64,000 nucleotides of DNA from Pseudomonadota bacterium (GCA_023389155.1 JAEWEV010000034.1:62001-126000); one strand, 5' to 3'; positions 26,995 through 35,914 are shown, numbered from the stretch's first letter. The notes: a model not told the origin generated them from the letters alone. Made by a program: numbers and translations.

Positions 26995-27194
26995 AATTAT
27001 TTTGGTGTTGTAGTAAGCTTTACGGAAAGATGGCTTCCCTGATGAATGAACGGTTTTGGCCGTTTATCCCGACTCCTGCAATGCGGCTTGCATCGTGGGG
27101 CGTATCGCAGGTGAAATGAGCGGCAGGGGAGCGGATCGCTGTCATCATAATCGCAAATGCGATGTTGATGATACTCATGAATCGGGAGATTCAT

Positions 27195-28424
27195 ATGGTT
27201 CACCTGGACAACACCACCGGTCGCTATCTTGTGTTATTGCGACAGGAGCGTATCGAAGAGGGCGTTGGGGATCTGCGACAGATTACCGGCGCTTCTATTT
27301 CTACCGCTTCAGCGCTTGCAGATCAGCCGTTTGCAACGCTGGACATTAACTGTGCCATTGTATTTGACGAAATTGGCGTTGCGCTTGTCCGGTGCAACGT
27401 TGAAGCGGGAGATGCCTTGCGAAGTGCCTCCGCACAAGACCAAGGCAATATTCTGGGCATTGAGCCGGAACGCAGGGTGCACGCGATTTCGCCGCAGCGC
27501 AAGTCCTCGCCGGCGCCCAATACCACTGAAATCAGGCAGACCGCAACTTGGGGTATCCGCGCCTGTGGCGTTAATCGCGCGGGGGAAACAGGCCAGGGGA
27601 TAAGGCTGGCCATTCTGGATACCGGTCTGGATCTGCTGCATCCCGACTTCGCGCAACGGGATATCCAGTTCCGGTCTTTCGTTGACGGCGTAGAAGTCCA
27701 GGATCAGAACGGACATGGTACGCATTGCGCAGGTATTGCGGCCGGCCTGCTGCAGCCCGAATCCGTGCCTCGCTACGGAGTTGCCGGAGAATCGCAACTG
27801 TATATCGGCAAAGTTCTGGATGATGGCGGCGGCGGGGGTGATGGCAGTGTGCTCAGTGGAATTGACTGGGCAATTGCCCAGGGATGTCAGATCATTTCAC
27901 TGTCGCTTGGCAGCCCGGCAAAAGAGGGCGAGCCTTATTCCCGGATATTTGAAGAGGTGGCCAAACGGGCGCTGGCAGCCGGATCGCTGATTATCGCTGC
28001 TGCGGGGAATGAAAGCCAACGACCGGGGCACATTGCGCCCGTTTCCCATCCAGCCAATTGCCCGTCGATTGTCGCGGTCGCCGCGGTTGATGAGCATATG
28101 GCGATTGCGCCGTTTTCCAGTGGTGGTACGGAAAAAGAAGGTGGTCAGATAGATATTGCTGCGCCTGGTGTGGATATCTTATCGGCCTGGCCACGGCCCG
28201 ACAATTACAATACCATTAGCGGAACAAGTATGGCTACACCGTTTGTCGCTGGCGTAGCAGCACTTTTTGCACAGGCCGAGCCGTCAGCGCGAGGCGCATT
28301 GTTGCGCGAACGCCTGCTGCAGAATGCGCGTCCGTTACCGTTGCCGGTTCGCGATGTAGGTCGCGGGCTGGTACAGGCCCCCGGTAAACCGGGGAAGGCC
28401 AACGGTCAGGCTTCGGACAGCTAA
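27195..28424 (+). CDS. S8 subtilisin-like serine protease without signal peptide
   Basis: A 409-residue subtilase. ATG 27195 is preceded by GGGAG (27184-27188); the frame extends 33 bases upstream without a ribosome site. The catalytic triad is intact: Asp142 (AILDTGLD), His174 (NGHGTHCAG) and Ser345 (GTSMATP), with oxyanion Asn272 (AAAGNES). Residues about 10-97 (GRYLVLLR..., GIEPERRVHAI) look like an I9-type propeptide, an intramolecular chaperone/inhibitor, although no secretion signal is visible. A Gly-rich insert (DDGGGGGDGS) lies at 209-218. The next gene encodes a separate I9-like protein, so the two probably form a protease-inhibitor pair. Substrates are unknown. Confidence 0.9.
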   Translation: MVHLDNTTGRYLVLLRQERIEEGVGDLRQITGASISTASALADQPFATLDINCAIVFDEIGVALVRCNVEAGDALRSASAQDQGNILGIEPERRVHAISPQRKSSPAPNTTEIRQTATWGIRACGVNRAGETGQGIRLAILDTGLDLLHPDFAQRDIQFRSFVDGVEVQDQNGHGTHCAGIAAGLLQPESVPRYGVAGESQLYIGKVLDDGGGGGDGSVLSGIDWAIAQGCQIISLSLGSPAKEGEPYSRIFEEVAKRALAAGSLIIAAAGNESQRPGHIAPVSHPANCPSIVAVAAVDEHMAIAPFSSGGTEKEGGQIDIAAPGVDILSAWPRPDNYNTISGTSMATPFVAGVAALFAQAEPSARGALLRERLLQNARPLPLPVRDVGRGLVQAPGKPGKANGQASDS

Positions 28425-28456
28425 CCCGGCCTTCAGATAAAGGAACAACATCTGTC

Positions 28457-28675
28457 ATGTCACGCATCGCACTCACTGTCCTTGTCAAGGAAACCTATCT
28501 CAGCCAGTTCGCTTTGGTGGTGGAGGGTTGCCGCGAGCAAGGCATGACAGTAGATCGTGAAATGATTTCCCTGGGCGCATTTTCCGGAAATATCGACGCA
28601 GGCAGGTTGAGTGACCTGAAGTCAGTCGACGGCATCGACAAAATTGAATCGGACAGGCCAATGCGGGCATGCTGA
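28457..28675 (+). CDS. Stand-alone I9-like subtilisin propeptide/inhibitor candidate
   Basis: A 72-residue protein directly after the protease gene (32-base gap, ribosome site AAAGGAAC). Its layout matches an I9 propeptide: beta strand (IALTVLVKETY), helix with Cys (FALVVEGCREQGM), the GAFSGNIDAGRLSDLKSVDGIDKIESDR core and a short C-terminal tail ending in Cys. Similar small proteins beside S8 proteases are sometimes misnamed ketohydroxyglutarate aldolase. It could act in trans as inhibitor or folding helper for the protease. This is inferred from the sequence pattern and the gene neighbour. Confidence 0.65.
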   Translation: MSRIALTVLVKETYLSQFALVVEGCREQGMTVDREMISLGAFSGNIDAGRLSDLKSVDGIDKIESDRPMRAC

Positions 28676-28767
28676 TCTGTAGAAATATCACAATTGGGAT
28701 ATAGCATGCTGACACCCGCAGCCATGCGTCAATTTTGTTGCACTCGCACGCCAATAACTATAAATAA

Positions 28768-28788
28768 TAATGAGAACGGTTTACATTA
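28768..28788 (+). promoter_or_regulatory. Fur-family operator candidate of the siderophore-iron operon
   Basis: A 21-base dyad reads TAATG at the left end and CATTA at the right, with AAC/GTT arms at the centre; 8 of 10 pairs match. It lies within AT-rich DNA containing AATAATAATGAGAA, which resembles the left part of many Fur boxes. The first gene starts 100 bases downstream. A Zur-type site cannot be ruled out. Confidence 0.5.
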
Positions 28789-28887
28789 ACCTGAAATTCA
28801 GTTAGAGTGTTCCGATATCATTCTATTGCTTTGTCCGTGCTGTGCTGCATCCACGATGGGTGGATCTACCAGGGGCATGAATTCTAC

Positions 28888-29223
28888 ATGAAAATTTCAC
28901 GCTACATCCGGTCTGCATTTATTGCAGGTGCCATTCCACTCTCGGTCTTGTGCGCAACGTCCGCGTGGGCGCACAACCCTGTTGCGAGCTGCAAGGCTGT
29001 TGGCGACGACAAGATTCTTTGCAAGGGCGGGTTCTCTGATGGCTCGGCAGCGCCTGGCGTCACACTTGACGTTATTTCCTATGACGAAAAAGTGATTCTG
29101 CCTGGCAAACTGTCGCAGGATTCCACGCTTGAATTCAAGAAGCCCGATCAGGAATTCTACATTCTGTTCGATGCCGGCCCTGGTCATGTGGTAGAAATTG
29201 ATCAGAGCGAGATTACACAATGA
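28888..29223 (+). CDS. Small periplasmic protein of the iron operon (FpvJ-like candidate)
   Basis: A 111-residue exported protein. The frame opens at 28807, but the signal peptide (MKISRYIRSAFIAGAIPLSV...AWA, cut before HNPVASC) begins at ATG 28888. The mature part has a Cys pair (SCKAVGDDKILCKGG), then GFSDGSAAPGVTLDVISYD and DAGPGHVVEI, a small beta-sandwich pattern also found in periplasmic accessory proteins of Ni/Co transporters. The C-terminal stop overlaps the next start (ATGA). By position and location it could correspond to FpvJ of Pseudomonas, a periplasmic partner in ferripyoverdine iron release; that link rests on gene content, not on alignment. Confidence 0.6.
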   Translation: MKISRYIRSAFIAGAIPLSVLCATSAWAHNPVASCKAVGDDKILCKGGFSDGSAAPGVTLDVISYDEKVILPGKLSQDSTLEFKKPDQEFYILFDAGPGHVVEIDQSEITQ

Positions 29224-29813
29224 CGGTTCAGGCCGTCAGGCCTGCCGGCGCGGGACATGAAACTGGGATTGTGCTGGCTGTATGTGCCGTCATTATCCTG
29301 CTGGCCAGTCTGACTATTATATTGCGCGCCACTGTTGCTACCGATTCATCGATTGATACAAATCAGGTCGATGCGCGACGTGGGCTGACAGCGGCCGAGC
29401 AGGGTATTTATGCCGATCTGCTGGTTGCCGCCGACGAAATCGCATTTGCGGATACGCCACCGGCTGTCAGCGATCTGGCGCAACAGATGATTCCTCCGTT
29501 TGCGGTGGATTCTTCCACCATAAGACGCGGCCAGCACGACTGGCAAATGAAGAAGGATAGCACTGCGGTGGTATACATCGGTGTCAGTCATGATCCGCAG
29601 ACCGCGGGTTCGCTGTTATTGCGTTTGCCATTGTCGGCCGAATCAGGTCACGTTCATGAGCAATCCCATGAGCCGGTTCAGGTCTGGTTGCATAAATCTG
29701 CTGACAATCAGCCGCAGTTACCTCAAGGCCTGGATCAGGCAGCACTGATACATGGCGGCTGGAAGCAGATTGTTTCACAGTTTGATGCCGGGGCTACACG
29801 TCACCAACCCTAG
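29220..29813 (+). CDS. Single-TM protein of the iron operon (DUF6162/FpvK-like candidate)
   Basis: A 197-residue protein with one N-terminal TM helix (about 16-36, GIVLAVCAVIILLASLTIILR) and a periplasmic domain. The second half holds a His-containing stretch (GHVHEQSHEPV, near 142-152) that could contact metal. It overlaps the preceding gene by four bases and abuts the binding-protein gene. The gene order (periplasmic protein, one-TM protein, binding protein, ATPase, permease) is like the pseudomonad fpvJ-fpvK-fpvCDE segment. No enzymatic motif is visible. Confidence 0.6.
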   Translation: MTVQAVRPAGAGHETGIVLAVCAVIILLASLTIILRATVATDSSIDTNQVDARRGLTAAEQGIYADLLVAADEIAFADTPPAVSDLAQQMIPPFAVDSSTIRRGQHDWQMKKDSTAVVYIGVSHDPQTAGSLLLRLPLSAESGHVHEQSHEPVQVWLHKSADNQPQLPQGLDQAALIHGGWKQIVSQFDAGATRHQP

Positions 29814-29848
29814 TGCTGCGGCACTCAACGTTTTTTCTTCGAATTCAC

Positions 29849-30799
29849 ATGATGTCATTTGTGCAGTCTGTCTTTGTCGGTCGCGTCCGTGCCTTGTTCC
29901 TTCTTTGTATTGCTATGGCGTTGCTGAGTATAGGCTCGGGCGCCAGCGCGAAAACGCTGCGTATCGGCGTGACATTGCACCCGTATTACAGTTATGTAAC
30001 CAATATTGTGGGAGACAGGGCAGAAGTGGTGCCACTGATTCCGGCCGGCTTCAATCCGCATGCATACGAACCCAGAGCCGAGGACATTAAACGCATTAAT
30101 GATCTGGATGTAATTGTGGTGAACGGAATTGGTCATGACGATTTTGCAGATCGCATGATTCTGGCCAGTGACAACCCAAAGGTTCCGCTGATTGAAGCCA
30201 ACGCCAACGTGCCGTTACTGGCAGCAACGGGCTCAGCGGCGAGGGCGGGTAGCGGCAACTCGTCCGGCAAAATTGTCAATCCCCATACGTTCCTGTCAGT
30301 AACCGGTTCCATTTCTCAGGTTAATACGATCGCCCGCGAGCTGGCGAAAATGGATCCGGACAACGCGGACGTTTATCGGAAGAACGCGCGTGAATATACC
30401 AAAAAACTCCGCACGTTACGCGCGAAGGCGCTACAGCGTCTTGCGGATGCGCCTGCCGGTGCCATGCGTGTGGCAACAATTCATGGTGCCTATGATTATC
30501 TTTTGCGTGAATTCGGTCTTGAAGTGACGGCCGTCGTCGAACCCGCACATGGCATCGATCCAAGTCCGGCGCAATTAAAGGGCACGATCGATCAACTGAA
30601 AAATCTTGATGTCAATATCATTTTTTCTGAAATGGATTTCCCATCGACATATGTCGATACCATTCGTCGGGAAACCGGTGTCAGACTTTATCCGCTCACA
30701 CATATCTCCTACGGAGAATATTCGCGGGAAAAACTGGAAACCGAGACAGCCCAAAATCTGGATACTGTGGTGCGTGCCATCCTGGAGTCCGGCACATGA
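29849..30799 (+). CDS. Metal/siderophore-iron ABC transporter periplasmic binding protein 1 (FpvC-like)
   Basis: A 316-residue cluster A-I (ZnuA/TroA) binding protein with a signal peptide ending ...IGSGASA before KTLRIGV. Candidate ligand residues are His in TLHPYYSY, His in FNPHAYEP, the NGIGHDDF loop, NPHTFLS, and ATIHGAYDY / VEPAHGIDPS. The long His/Asp-rich loop typical of ZnuA is absent, replaced by a short Gly/Ser segment (AARAGSGNSSGK), which argues against a dedicated zinc protein. In Pseudomonas, FpvC of this family binds Fe(II) and ferripyoverdine complexes. ATG 29849 is chosen for the signal peptide; GTG 29813 is possible but lacks support. The 3' end overlaps the ATPase start. 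Confidence 0.8.
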   Translation: MMSFVQSVFVGRVRALFLLCIAMALLSIGSGASAKTLRIGVTLHPYYSYVTNIVGDRAEVVPLIPAGFNPHAYEPRAEDIKRINDLDVIVVNGIGHDDFADRMILASDNPKVPLIEANANVPLLAATGSAARAGSGNSSGKIVNPHTFLSVTGSISQVNTIARELAKMDPDNADVYRKNAREYTKKLRTLRAKALQRLADAPAGAMRVATIHGAYDYLLREFGLEVTAVVEPAHGIDPSPAQLKGTIDQLKNLDVNIIFSEMDFPSTYVDTIRRETGVRLYPLTHISYGEYSREKLETETAQNLDTVVRAILESGT

Positions 30800-31557
30800 C
30801 AGGCCCGTCCATTCAGTTGCAGTCGGTTTGCCTGACGCTGGGCCAGACACCGATACTGCAGGAGATTGACCTTCATGTGTCCGCAGGCAGCACTCATGCC
30901 CTTATTGGCCCGAATGGCGCCGGCAAGAGTTCGCTGGTCAAAACCCTGATGGGGCAGACTCCCCATCAGGGTTCCGTCACGCTTACGTGGCCGGCAGATC
31001 CCGGCGTGATCGGTTACGTTCCACAGGCTCTGGAATTTGACCGCACACTGCCCATGACAGTGGATGATTTCATGGCGGTCATGACGCAGCGTCGTCCGGC
31101 ATTTTTCGGTCTGTCTGCACGTAATACAAATGCAATTGAAGAGGCGCTGTCACGGGTCGGCATGCAGGCCAAGCGCAAGCGGCGCATGGGTGCGCTGTCG
31201 GGAGGAGAACGCCAGCGAATCATGCTGGCTCAGGCCCTGATTCCGGCGCCGTCACTGCTGGTTCTTGACGAGCCCATGGCCGCCCTGGATGAAGCCGGCG
31301 TTGCGGTATTCGAGGAACTGCTTCATTTCTGGAGCACTCAGGGGGTGACGGTACTGTGGGTGGAACACGATCTTGACGCCGTCAGGCGTCTGGCCGACCG
31401 CGTGACGGGTCTGAATCACCGCATCATATTTGATGGCAATCCGGAAGCGCAACTGCACGCTGAACAGTTGCTCACCTTGTTCTCGGCCCATCCCCGCAAG
31501 CGCGCTGCACGCGAAAACGTCGATATTGCATCTGAAACGGCAAAGGTGGCGGCATGA
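30796..31557 (+). CDS. Iron/metal ABC transporter ATPase (FpvD/ZnuC-like)
   Basis: A 253-residue ABC ATPase: Walker A GPNGAGKSS (37-45), signature LSGGERQRIMLAQ near 134-146, Walker B LLVLDEPMAALDE and the switch His in WVEHDLDAV. It overlaps both neighbours by four bases (ATGA junctions), showing tight coupling to the binding protein and the permease. Family membership is certain. Fe(II) rather than zinc or manganese is inferred from the operon's PepSY, sigma-factor and receptor genes. Confidence 0.88.
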   Translation: MTGPSIQLQSVCLTLGQTPILQEIDLHVSAGSTHALIGPNGAGKSSLVKTLMGQTPHQGSVTLTWPADPGVIGYVPQALEFDRTLPMTVDDFMAVMTQRRPAFFGLSARNTNAIEEALSRVGMQAKRKRRMGALSGGERQRIMLAQALIPAPSLLVLDEPMAALDEAGVAVFEELLHFWSTQGVTVLWVEHDLDAVRRLADRVTGLNHRIIFDGNPEAQLHAEQLLTLFSAHPRKRAARENVDIASETAKVAA

Positions 31558-32453
31558 TTTTCGATACGATGCGCACGCTCATGCAGGAATGGGCCCAGGC
31601 AGGCATGCTCCCGCAAATGTTTACCTACGGATTTGTCGTAAACGCGTTCATGGCTGGACTGATTATCGGACCGCTGCTGGGCGGGCTGGGCACCCTGGTC
31701 GTCGTTAAGCGTTTCGCTTTCTTTTCTGAGGCCGTCGGTCATGCGGCCATGACAGGTGTGGCGATTGGCATCCTGGTGGGCGAACCCTACACGGGTCCCT
31801 ACGGCAGTCTTTTCGGATTCTGCCTGCTCTTTGGCATTCTGCTCAACTACCTGCGCAATCGTACCGGTCTTGCTGCAGACACCCTGATTGGCGTGTTTCT
31901 GTCCATCTCGCTGGCGCTGGGGGGAAGTCTGCTGTTGCTGCTGGCAGGAAAAATCAATATCCACATTCTGGAGAACGTTCTTTTCGGATCTGTGTTGACA
32001 GTGACATCCCAGGATCTGCTTGTGCTGACTTTAGTAGGGTTGCTGACGGCAGGTCTGGCCCTGTTTCACTACAACCATCTGATTTTGTCCAGTTTTAATC
32101 CGCAGCTGGCAGCGGTACGCAAAGTGCGTACTACGCTGATGGATTATCTCTTCGTGGTACTGGTCACGCTTGTCACGGTTGCTGCGGTCAAAGTCATCGG
32201 CGCAATTCTGGTTGGTGCACTGCTGGTCATTCCAGCGGCAACAGCGAGAATTCTGGCGCATTCCATGCGCAGCTTCTTCTGGCTGTCGATTGCAATTGCA
32301 ATTGCAAGCACCGTGGCAGGCATTCTGCTTCCCATCCAGTTTGCACTGCCTGTGCCTTCGGGCGCCGCCATTATCCTGGTTGCCGGTAGCGTTTTTATTC
32401 TCTCGGCACTGGCCAGAGCCTTTGTCCCTGCATTGAAAGGAATCACGGCATGA
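31554..32453 (+). CDS. Iron/metal ABC transporter permease (FpvE/ZnuB-like, ABC-3 family)
   Basis: A 299-residue polytopic protein with about eight TM helices. ABC-3 family features include GPLLGGLGTLVVVKRFAFFSEAVGHAAMTG near 40-70 and the C-terminal KVIGAILVGALLVIPAATARIL. The gene overlaps the ATPase gene upstream and the second binding-protein gene downstream by four bases each. Confidence 0.88.
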   Translation: MIFDTMRTLMQEWAQAGMLPQMFTYGFVVNAFMAGLIIGPLLGGLGTLVVVKRFAFFSEAVGHAAMTGVAIGILVGEPYTGPYGSLFGFCLLFGILLNYLRNRTGLAADTLIGVFLSISLALGGSLLLLLAGKINIHILENVLFGSVLTVTSQDLLVLTLVGLLTAGLALFHYNHLILSSFNPQLAAVRKVRTTLMDYLFVVLVTLVTVAAVKVIGAILVGALLVIPAATARILAHSMRSFFWLSIAIAIASTVAGILLPIQFALPVPSGAAIILVAGSVFILSALARAFVPALKGITA

Positions 32454-33493
32454 AGCCGAACGCATTGTTATTCGCTGAGTTATTTCGTTCGCGACCGTTA
32501 CTGGTGGCACTGTGCCTGAGTGCAATTCTGGTCAATCCGTCGCACGGCCAGGAAAACACAGCGGCACAGAAGCACACGACAACGGCTGGATCCACTGGCA
32601 ATCATGCTGGGGCTGATGTTCGAAATCGTCCTTCGGACAACGCCAGGCAGCAGACAGGGGTGAAAGCAGAGAGTGCAGCTACCAGCGTGATGGCCGCGCA
32701 CCCGGTTGTCTACGGGTTGCTTGAGGCTCTGACCAAGGATAGTGCAATTGCGCCCTTGCGCGCTACACCGGCGAACTTGCCACCGTCCCGCCACTATTCC
32801 TATTTGTCAGGAAGGGGTGCAAAAGGGTTTGATCGTGCCTTGCGTCATGCCGATGCGGTGGTTGATCTGCGCTCCATCTGGCCTGACGATCCGCTTTATC
32901 CACTGGCTCGACAACACAATATTCGTGTGGTCGAGATTGACGCGGCCAATCCCATTGATCATCGACTTCCAGGTATTGCAGCGACGCCAGGGGCGGATAC
33001 TGCTGCCGCGTATCCTTGGCTCAATCCTGTCAATATGGGGCGCATGGCGGACATTATTGCATCTGAAATCCAGCGCCTTCAGCCTGATGCCGGGCCGGTA
33101 GTGGAGAAAAACCTGTCGGCATTGCGCCAGCGCCTGGTCAGAGTGAATGCCCAGGTCGAATCAGCCCTGCTCGATGCGCCCAGCCTTTCCGTGATTGTGC
33201 TGTCTCCCCGTCTGGAAACCCTTACTGCCGCTTTCAATCTGGATGTGGTGCATACGAAGGTGCCAACGGAATGGAATGAACAGACGCTTTCTGAATTGAG
33301 CAAATCCATCAGGGACAACGAAGTGCCGGTGGTGTTGATGCATGACACGGCACCAGCAGAACTGACTGCCGCCATCTCGGCGGCAGGCGCCAGCGCGGTT
33401 GTTGTGGAAACGGACGGGGAAGATCCGGTTGCGGTGCTTGAAGCCGCGGGTAAACGCGTTGTGCAGGCGCTTGCGACTGAAGGTTCGCCATGA
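32450..33493 (+). CDS. Second periplasmic binding protein (FpvF-like, TroA fold)
   Basis: A 347-residue exported protein with a signal peptide cut near SHGQ (residues 33-34), followed by a low-complexity Thr/Ala/Asn linker (35-80). The rest resembles the ZnuA/TroA fold but is divergent: AAHPVVYGLLEAL, VVDLRSIWPDDP, DAANPIDHRLPG, NPVNMGRMADIIASEI. Two binding proteins in one ABC operon is unusual for zinc systems but is the hallmark of fpvCDEF, in which FpvC and FpvF act together. It overlaps the permease gene by four bases. Confidence 0.75.
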   Translation: MKPNALLFAELFRSRPLLVALCLSAILVNPSHGQENTAAQKHTTTAGSTGNHAGADVRNRPSDNARQQTGVKAESAATSVMAAHPVVYGLLEALTKDSAIAPLRATPANLPPSRHYSYLSGRGAKGFDRALRHADAVVDLRSIWPDDPLYPLARQHNIRVVEIDAANPIDHRLPGIAATPGADTAAAYPWLNPVNMGRMADIIASEIQRLQPDAGPVVEKNLSALRQRLVRVNAQVESALLDAPSLSVIVLSPRLETLTAAFNLDVVHTKVPTEWNEQTLSELSKSIRDNEVPVVLMHDTAPAELTAAISAAGASAVVVETDGEDPVAVLEAAGKRVVQALATEGSP

Positions 33494-33558
33494 TGCCAGG
33501 CACGCGAATATTGAATATGACATGTGAATTGCTGATTGCAATCGAGGACAGGTAAACG

Positions 33559-34818
33559 ATGGCCAGGAAAAAATCCAAAGCCAAGATCTGGTTTCTGATA
33601 CACAGCTGGCTTGCATTGCCAATCTGGGGCTTTATCTTTTTTGTCTGTCTGACGGGCAGTATCGCAACGGTCAGTCAGGAAATCGAATGGCTGGCCAGTC
33701 CGATGGTCCGTGCCAATCCGCCAGCGGGCAACCCGCCGATGCTCACCTACGATCAGGTGCTCGAGCGCGTCGAAAAAGCGCACCCCGGATCTGTGGTCAA
33801 TTCCATTTCCCGGCCGGTCAAGTCGCAGTTTGCCCTGACGGTCAACACAACTTATACCGACGGAAAATCCGGCAAACTTTATGTCAATCCTTATACCGGA
33901 GATATTCAGGGGCAGATTTCCGGTTTCGATTTCCGGCAATTCGTACGCGCATTGCACGGCTGGCTTTTAGTACCGTTTACCAATGGTTTTGCCTGGGGAT
34001 GGTATGCCGTATCATTTCTGGGCATTCCCATGCTTATCTCTCTGGTTACGGGCCTGGTCGTCTACAAGCGGTTCTGGCGCGGCTATCTGAAGCCTAGGCT
34101 GCGGATCGGTCAGGGTGCCCGCATATTCTGGGGTGATTTCCATAGACTGTCAGGTATCTGGTCTGTGCCATTCATTGCCATTATCAGCGTCACGGCGATC
34201 TGGTTTATGGTGGAGGCCATCCTCTTTGACAATAGTATTTCGATCTCCACCGCTCCGCCGCCGGCGATGGTGCAGCGGGCAGACGTTCCAACGCGCCAGG
34301 ACGGCTCGGCAAAAAGCCTGCTGCTGTCTCCCGACCAGGCCGTAGAAAAGGCGAGGGGACGATTTCCTGACATGCAGGCAGAATCGATTTTTCTGCCCGC
34401 CAATGCCTATAGCCATTACACAGTCCGGGGGCGCAGCAGCTATCCTCTGATTCTTGAGCGGGCATCCGTCAATCCCTATACCGGCAATGTTGACGCGGCT
34501 CGGACCGTTTCCGATTATTCTGCGCTCGAACTGGTGACCGAGTCCATGCGACCTCTGCACACCGGAGACTTTGCCGGCCTGTGGCTCAAGCTGGTGTATT
34601 TTTTCTTCGGTATTCTGCTGACCATGATGGTGCTCTCCGGCATGCTGATCTGGACCAAGCGCACCGCCAGGGAAACCGCAGATATGATTCGCGAACATCG
34701 TGAGGTCAGACAGGCGCAACGCACGAATAAGGGCGTGGTCGGTCCCGGCCGTTCGACAGCACCATCGCGTGCAACTGTCAGTGCACGCCTCAGAGAATCA
34801 GAAGAGGGGCAATCATGA
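33559..34818 (+). CDS. PepSY-domain inner-membrane protein, iron-reductase-like (FpvG-like)
   Basis: A 419-residue membrane protein of the PepSY-associated TM / PiuB family. About four TM helices are visible: near 10-36, 143-168, 194-216 and 345-372. PepSY modules are seen as YDQVLERVEKAHPG...YVNPYTGDIQG and LSPDQAVEKARGRFPD...VNPYTGNVDA. Membrane His residues (His16, His137, His195) could bind haem. FpvG in P. aeruginosa, of this type, reduces ferripyoverdine iron in the periplasm, and reduction to Fe(II) would feed the neighbouring ABC transporter. It overlaps the next gene by four bases. Confidence 0.8.
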   Translation: MARKKSKAKIWFLIHSWLALPIWGFIFFVCLTGSIATVSQEIEWLASPMVRANPPAGNPPMLTYDQVLERVEKAHPGSVVNSISRPVKSQFALTVNTTYTDGKSGKLYVNPYTGDIQGQISGFDFRQFVRALHGWLLVPFTNGFAWGWYAVSFLGIPMLISLVTGLVVYKRFWRGYLKPRLRIGQGARIFWGDFHRLSGIWSVPFIAIISVTAIWFMVEAILFDNSISISTAPPPAMVQRADVPTRQDGSAKSLLLSPDQAVEKARGRFPDMQAESIFLPANAYSHYTVRGRSSYPLILERASVNPYTGNVDAARTVSDYSALELVTESMRPLHTGDFAGLWLKLVYFFFGILLTMMVLSGMLIWTKRTARETADMIREHREVRQAQRTNKGVVGPGRSTAPSRATVSARLRESEEGQS

Positions 34819-35354
34819 ATACGCAGACAAGGGGCATTCGCACTGGCCGTCCGGGTGGCTTCAGGATATGGTGGTATCGCTGGCGGTTTCACCTGAGCGT
34901 GCTTGCTATCCTCATTCCCTTATGCTTTGTGCCGCGCTATCTTAAGGATCAGGCACTGTTTTCCGGGGACATGGGTCTGGGTGTACACGATCTGGGCTCA
35001 AAGAAGGTTGGGCCATGGGAAGTTCATATGGCGGAATTTGATTCCTTGCCGCCTCGTCGGGATGGGACCGCCGGATTTGTGAAAACGTTTTCCGTTTCTT
35101 TGTGTGAAGCGTGCCGTGACTCGGTCCGCGCTGTGTACCTGCGCATTGGTAAGCCCCGCAGCCTGAGAACGGCCGGTGCTATCGGATTCGGCAGTGTGTA
35201 CAACATGCAAATTACTGTACTGATTCCTCGCGATACGCCACCCGATGCGCAATTGTGGCTGACTGCCGAAGGATGGGATGGATCCTCGCACTCAACTTCA
35301 TTCTCGCTGGCTGAAGCGTCGCCGGTTACCATGACCTGGTTGGGTCATCGCTGA
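34815..35354 (+). CDS. Small membrane-anchored protein beside the reductase (FpvH-like candidate)
   Basis: A 179-residue protein with a basic N-terminus and one TM helix (about 27-43, HLSVLAILIPLCFVPRYL). The periplasmic domain contains a CEAC motif (near 97-100) that could bind metal or act in redox chemistry. A beta-rich C-terminal half follows. It overlaps the PepSY gene by four bases, so the two products probably work together, as FpvG and FpvH do in Pseudomonas. I recognise no characterised domain. Confidence 0.6.
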   Translation: MNTQTRGIRTGRPGGFRIWWYRWRFHLSVLAILIPLCFVPRYLKDQALFSGDMGLGVHDLGSKKVGPWEVHMAEFDSLPPRRDGTAGFVKTFSVSLCEACRDSVRAVYLRIGKPRSLRTAGAIGFGSVYNMQITVLIPRDTPPDAQLWLTAEGWDGSSHSTSFSLAEASPVTMTWLGHR

Positions 35355-35371
35355 CACGTTTCCAGATCGCC

Positions 35372-35881
35372 ATGACCGAATCCCGCAGGCTGCCCAAGGA
35401 CTGGATGCTTCATTATCAGGAGCTGGTCAGGACATGGTCCGGCAGAACCGGTTCACGGCACGACGCGGAAGACGCAACCCATGATGTGCTGACACTGGCT
35501 CTGGAAGGGAAAATGCCCAATGCCATAGGCAGTCCCAGAGGATTTCTGCATCGGTGTGTCCGTAACCGACTCACCGACATGCATCGCCGGACAAAAATCC
35601 TGGACACCATTCCAATACAGGATCTGCACAACGATGACTATTATTCGCAGGACAATCCTGATGCCGAATTCGGCAACACGCAGCTGGTGGACAGTCTAGC
35701 CGCCGCCCTGGAGGAGCTTCCGCTCAAATGCCGGCAGGTCTTCGTTTGGCAGAAGATAGAAGGCTATTCCCAGGAGGAAATTGCCCGAAGGCTGGACATC
35801 TCTGTGAATATGGTGCAAAAATACATGATCCGGGCATTACGCCACCTGCGTGACCGCCTGAAACATTTTTCCGCGCTTTGA
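35372..35881 (+). CDS. ECF sigma factor, iron-starvation (FecI/FpvI) type
   Basis: A 169-residue ECF sigma factor. Region 2 includes HDAEDATHDVLTLAL and the downstream GSPRGFLHRCVRNRLTDMHRR helix; region 4 includes LEELPLKCRQVFVWQKIEGYSQEEIARRLDISVNMVQKYMIRALRHLR. It begins 17 bases after the last gene of the iron operon, so it is probably expressed under iron limitation with it. Its partner anti-sigma factor and receptor follow, each preceded by the same promoter-like motif (35883-35914 and 37066-37097). Confidence 0.93.
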   Translation: MTESRRLPKDWMLHYQELVRTWSGRTGSRHDAEDATHDVLTLALEGKMPNAIGSPRGFLHRCVRNRLTDMHRRTKILDTIPIQDLHNDDYYSQDNPDAEFGNTQLVDSLAAALEELPLKCRQVFVWQKIEGYSQEEIARRLDISVNMVQKYMIRALRHLRDRLKHFSAL

Positions 35882-35882
35882 A

Positions 35883-35914
35883 GTCAGGTTTTTATCGTGG
35901 CGACTCGTCTTACC
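35883..35914 (+). promoter_or_regulatory. Candidate ECF-sigma promoter of fecR
   Basis: GTCAGGTTTTT (35883-35893), 12 bases, then CGTCTTACC (35906-35914). Both elements and the spacing recur exactly before the receptor gene at 37066-37097, and the intervening bases differ. This marks a specific promoter for the adjacent ECF sigma factor. Confidence 0.75.

Noticed and set aside
28768..33493. Reading the ABC operon as a zinc (Znu) system
   Set aside because: The ATPase and permease are family members, but binding protein 1 lacks the His-rich zinc loop, there is a second binding protein, and a PepSY reductase-like gene, ECF sigma, FecR and siderophore receptor follow. Iron fits better, although Zur control is not formally excluded.
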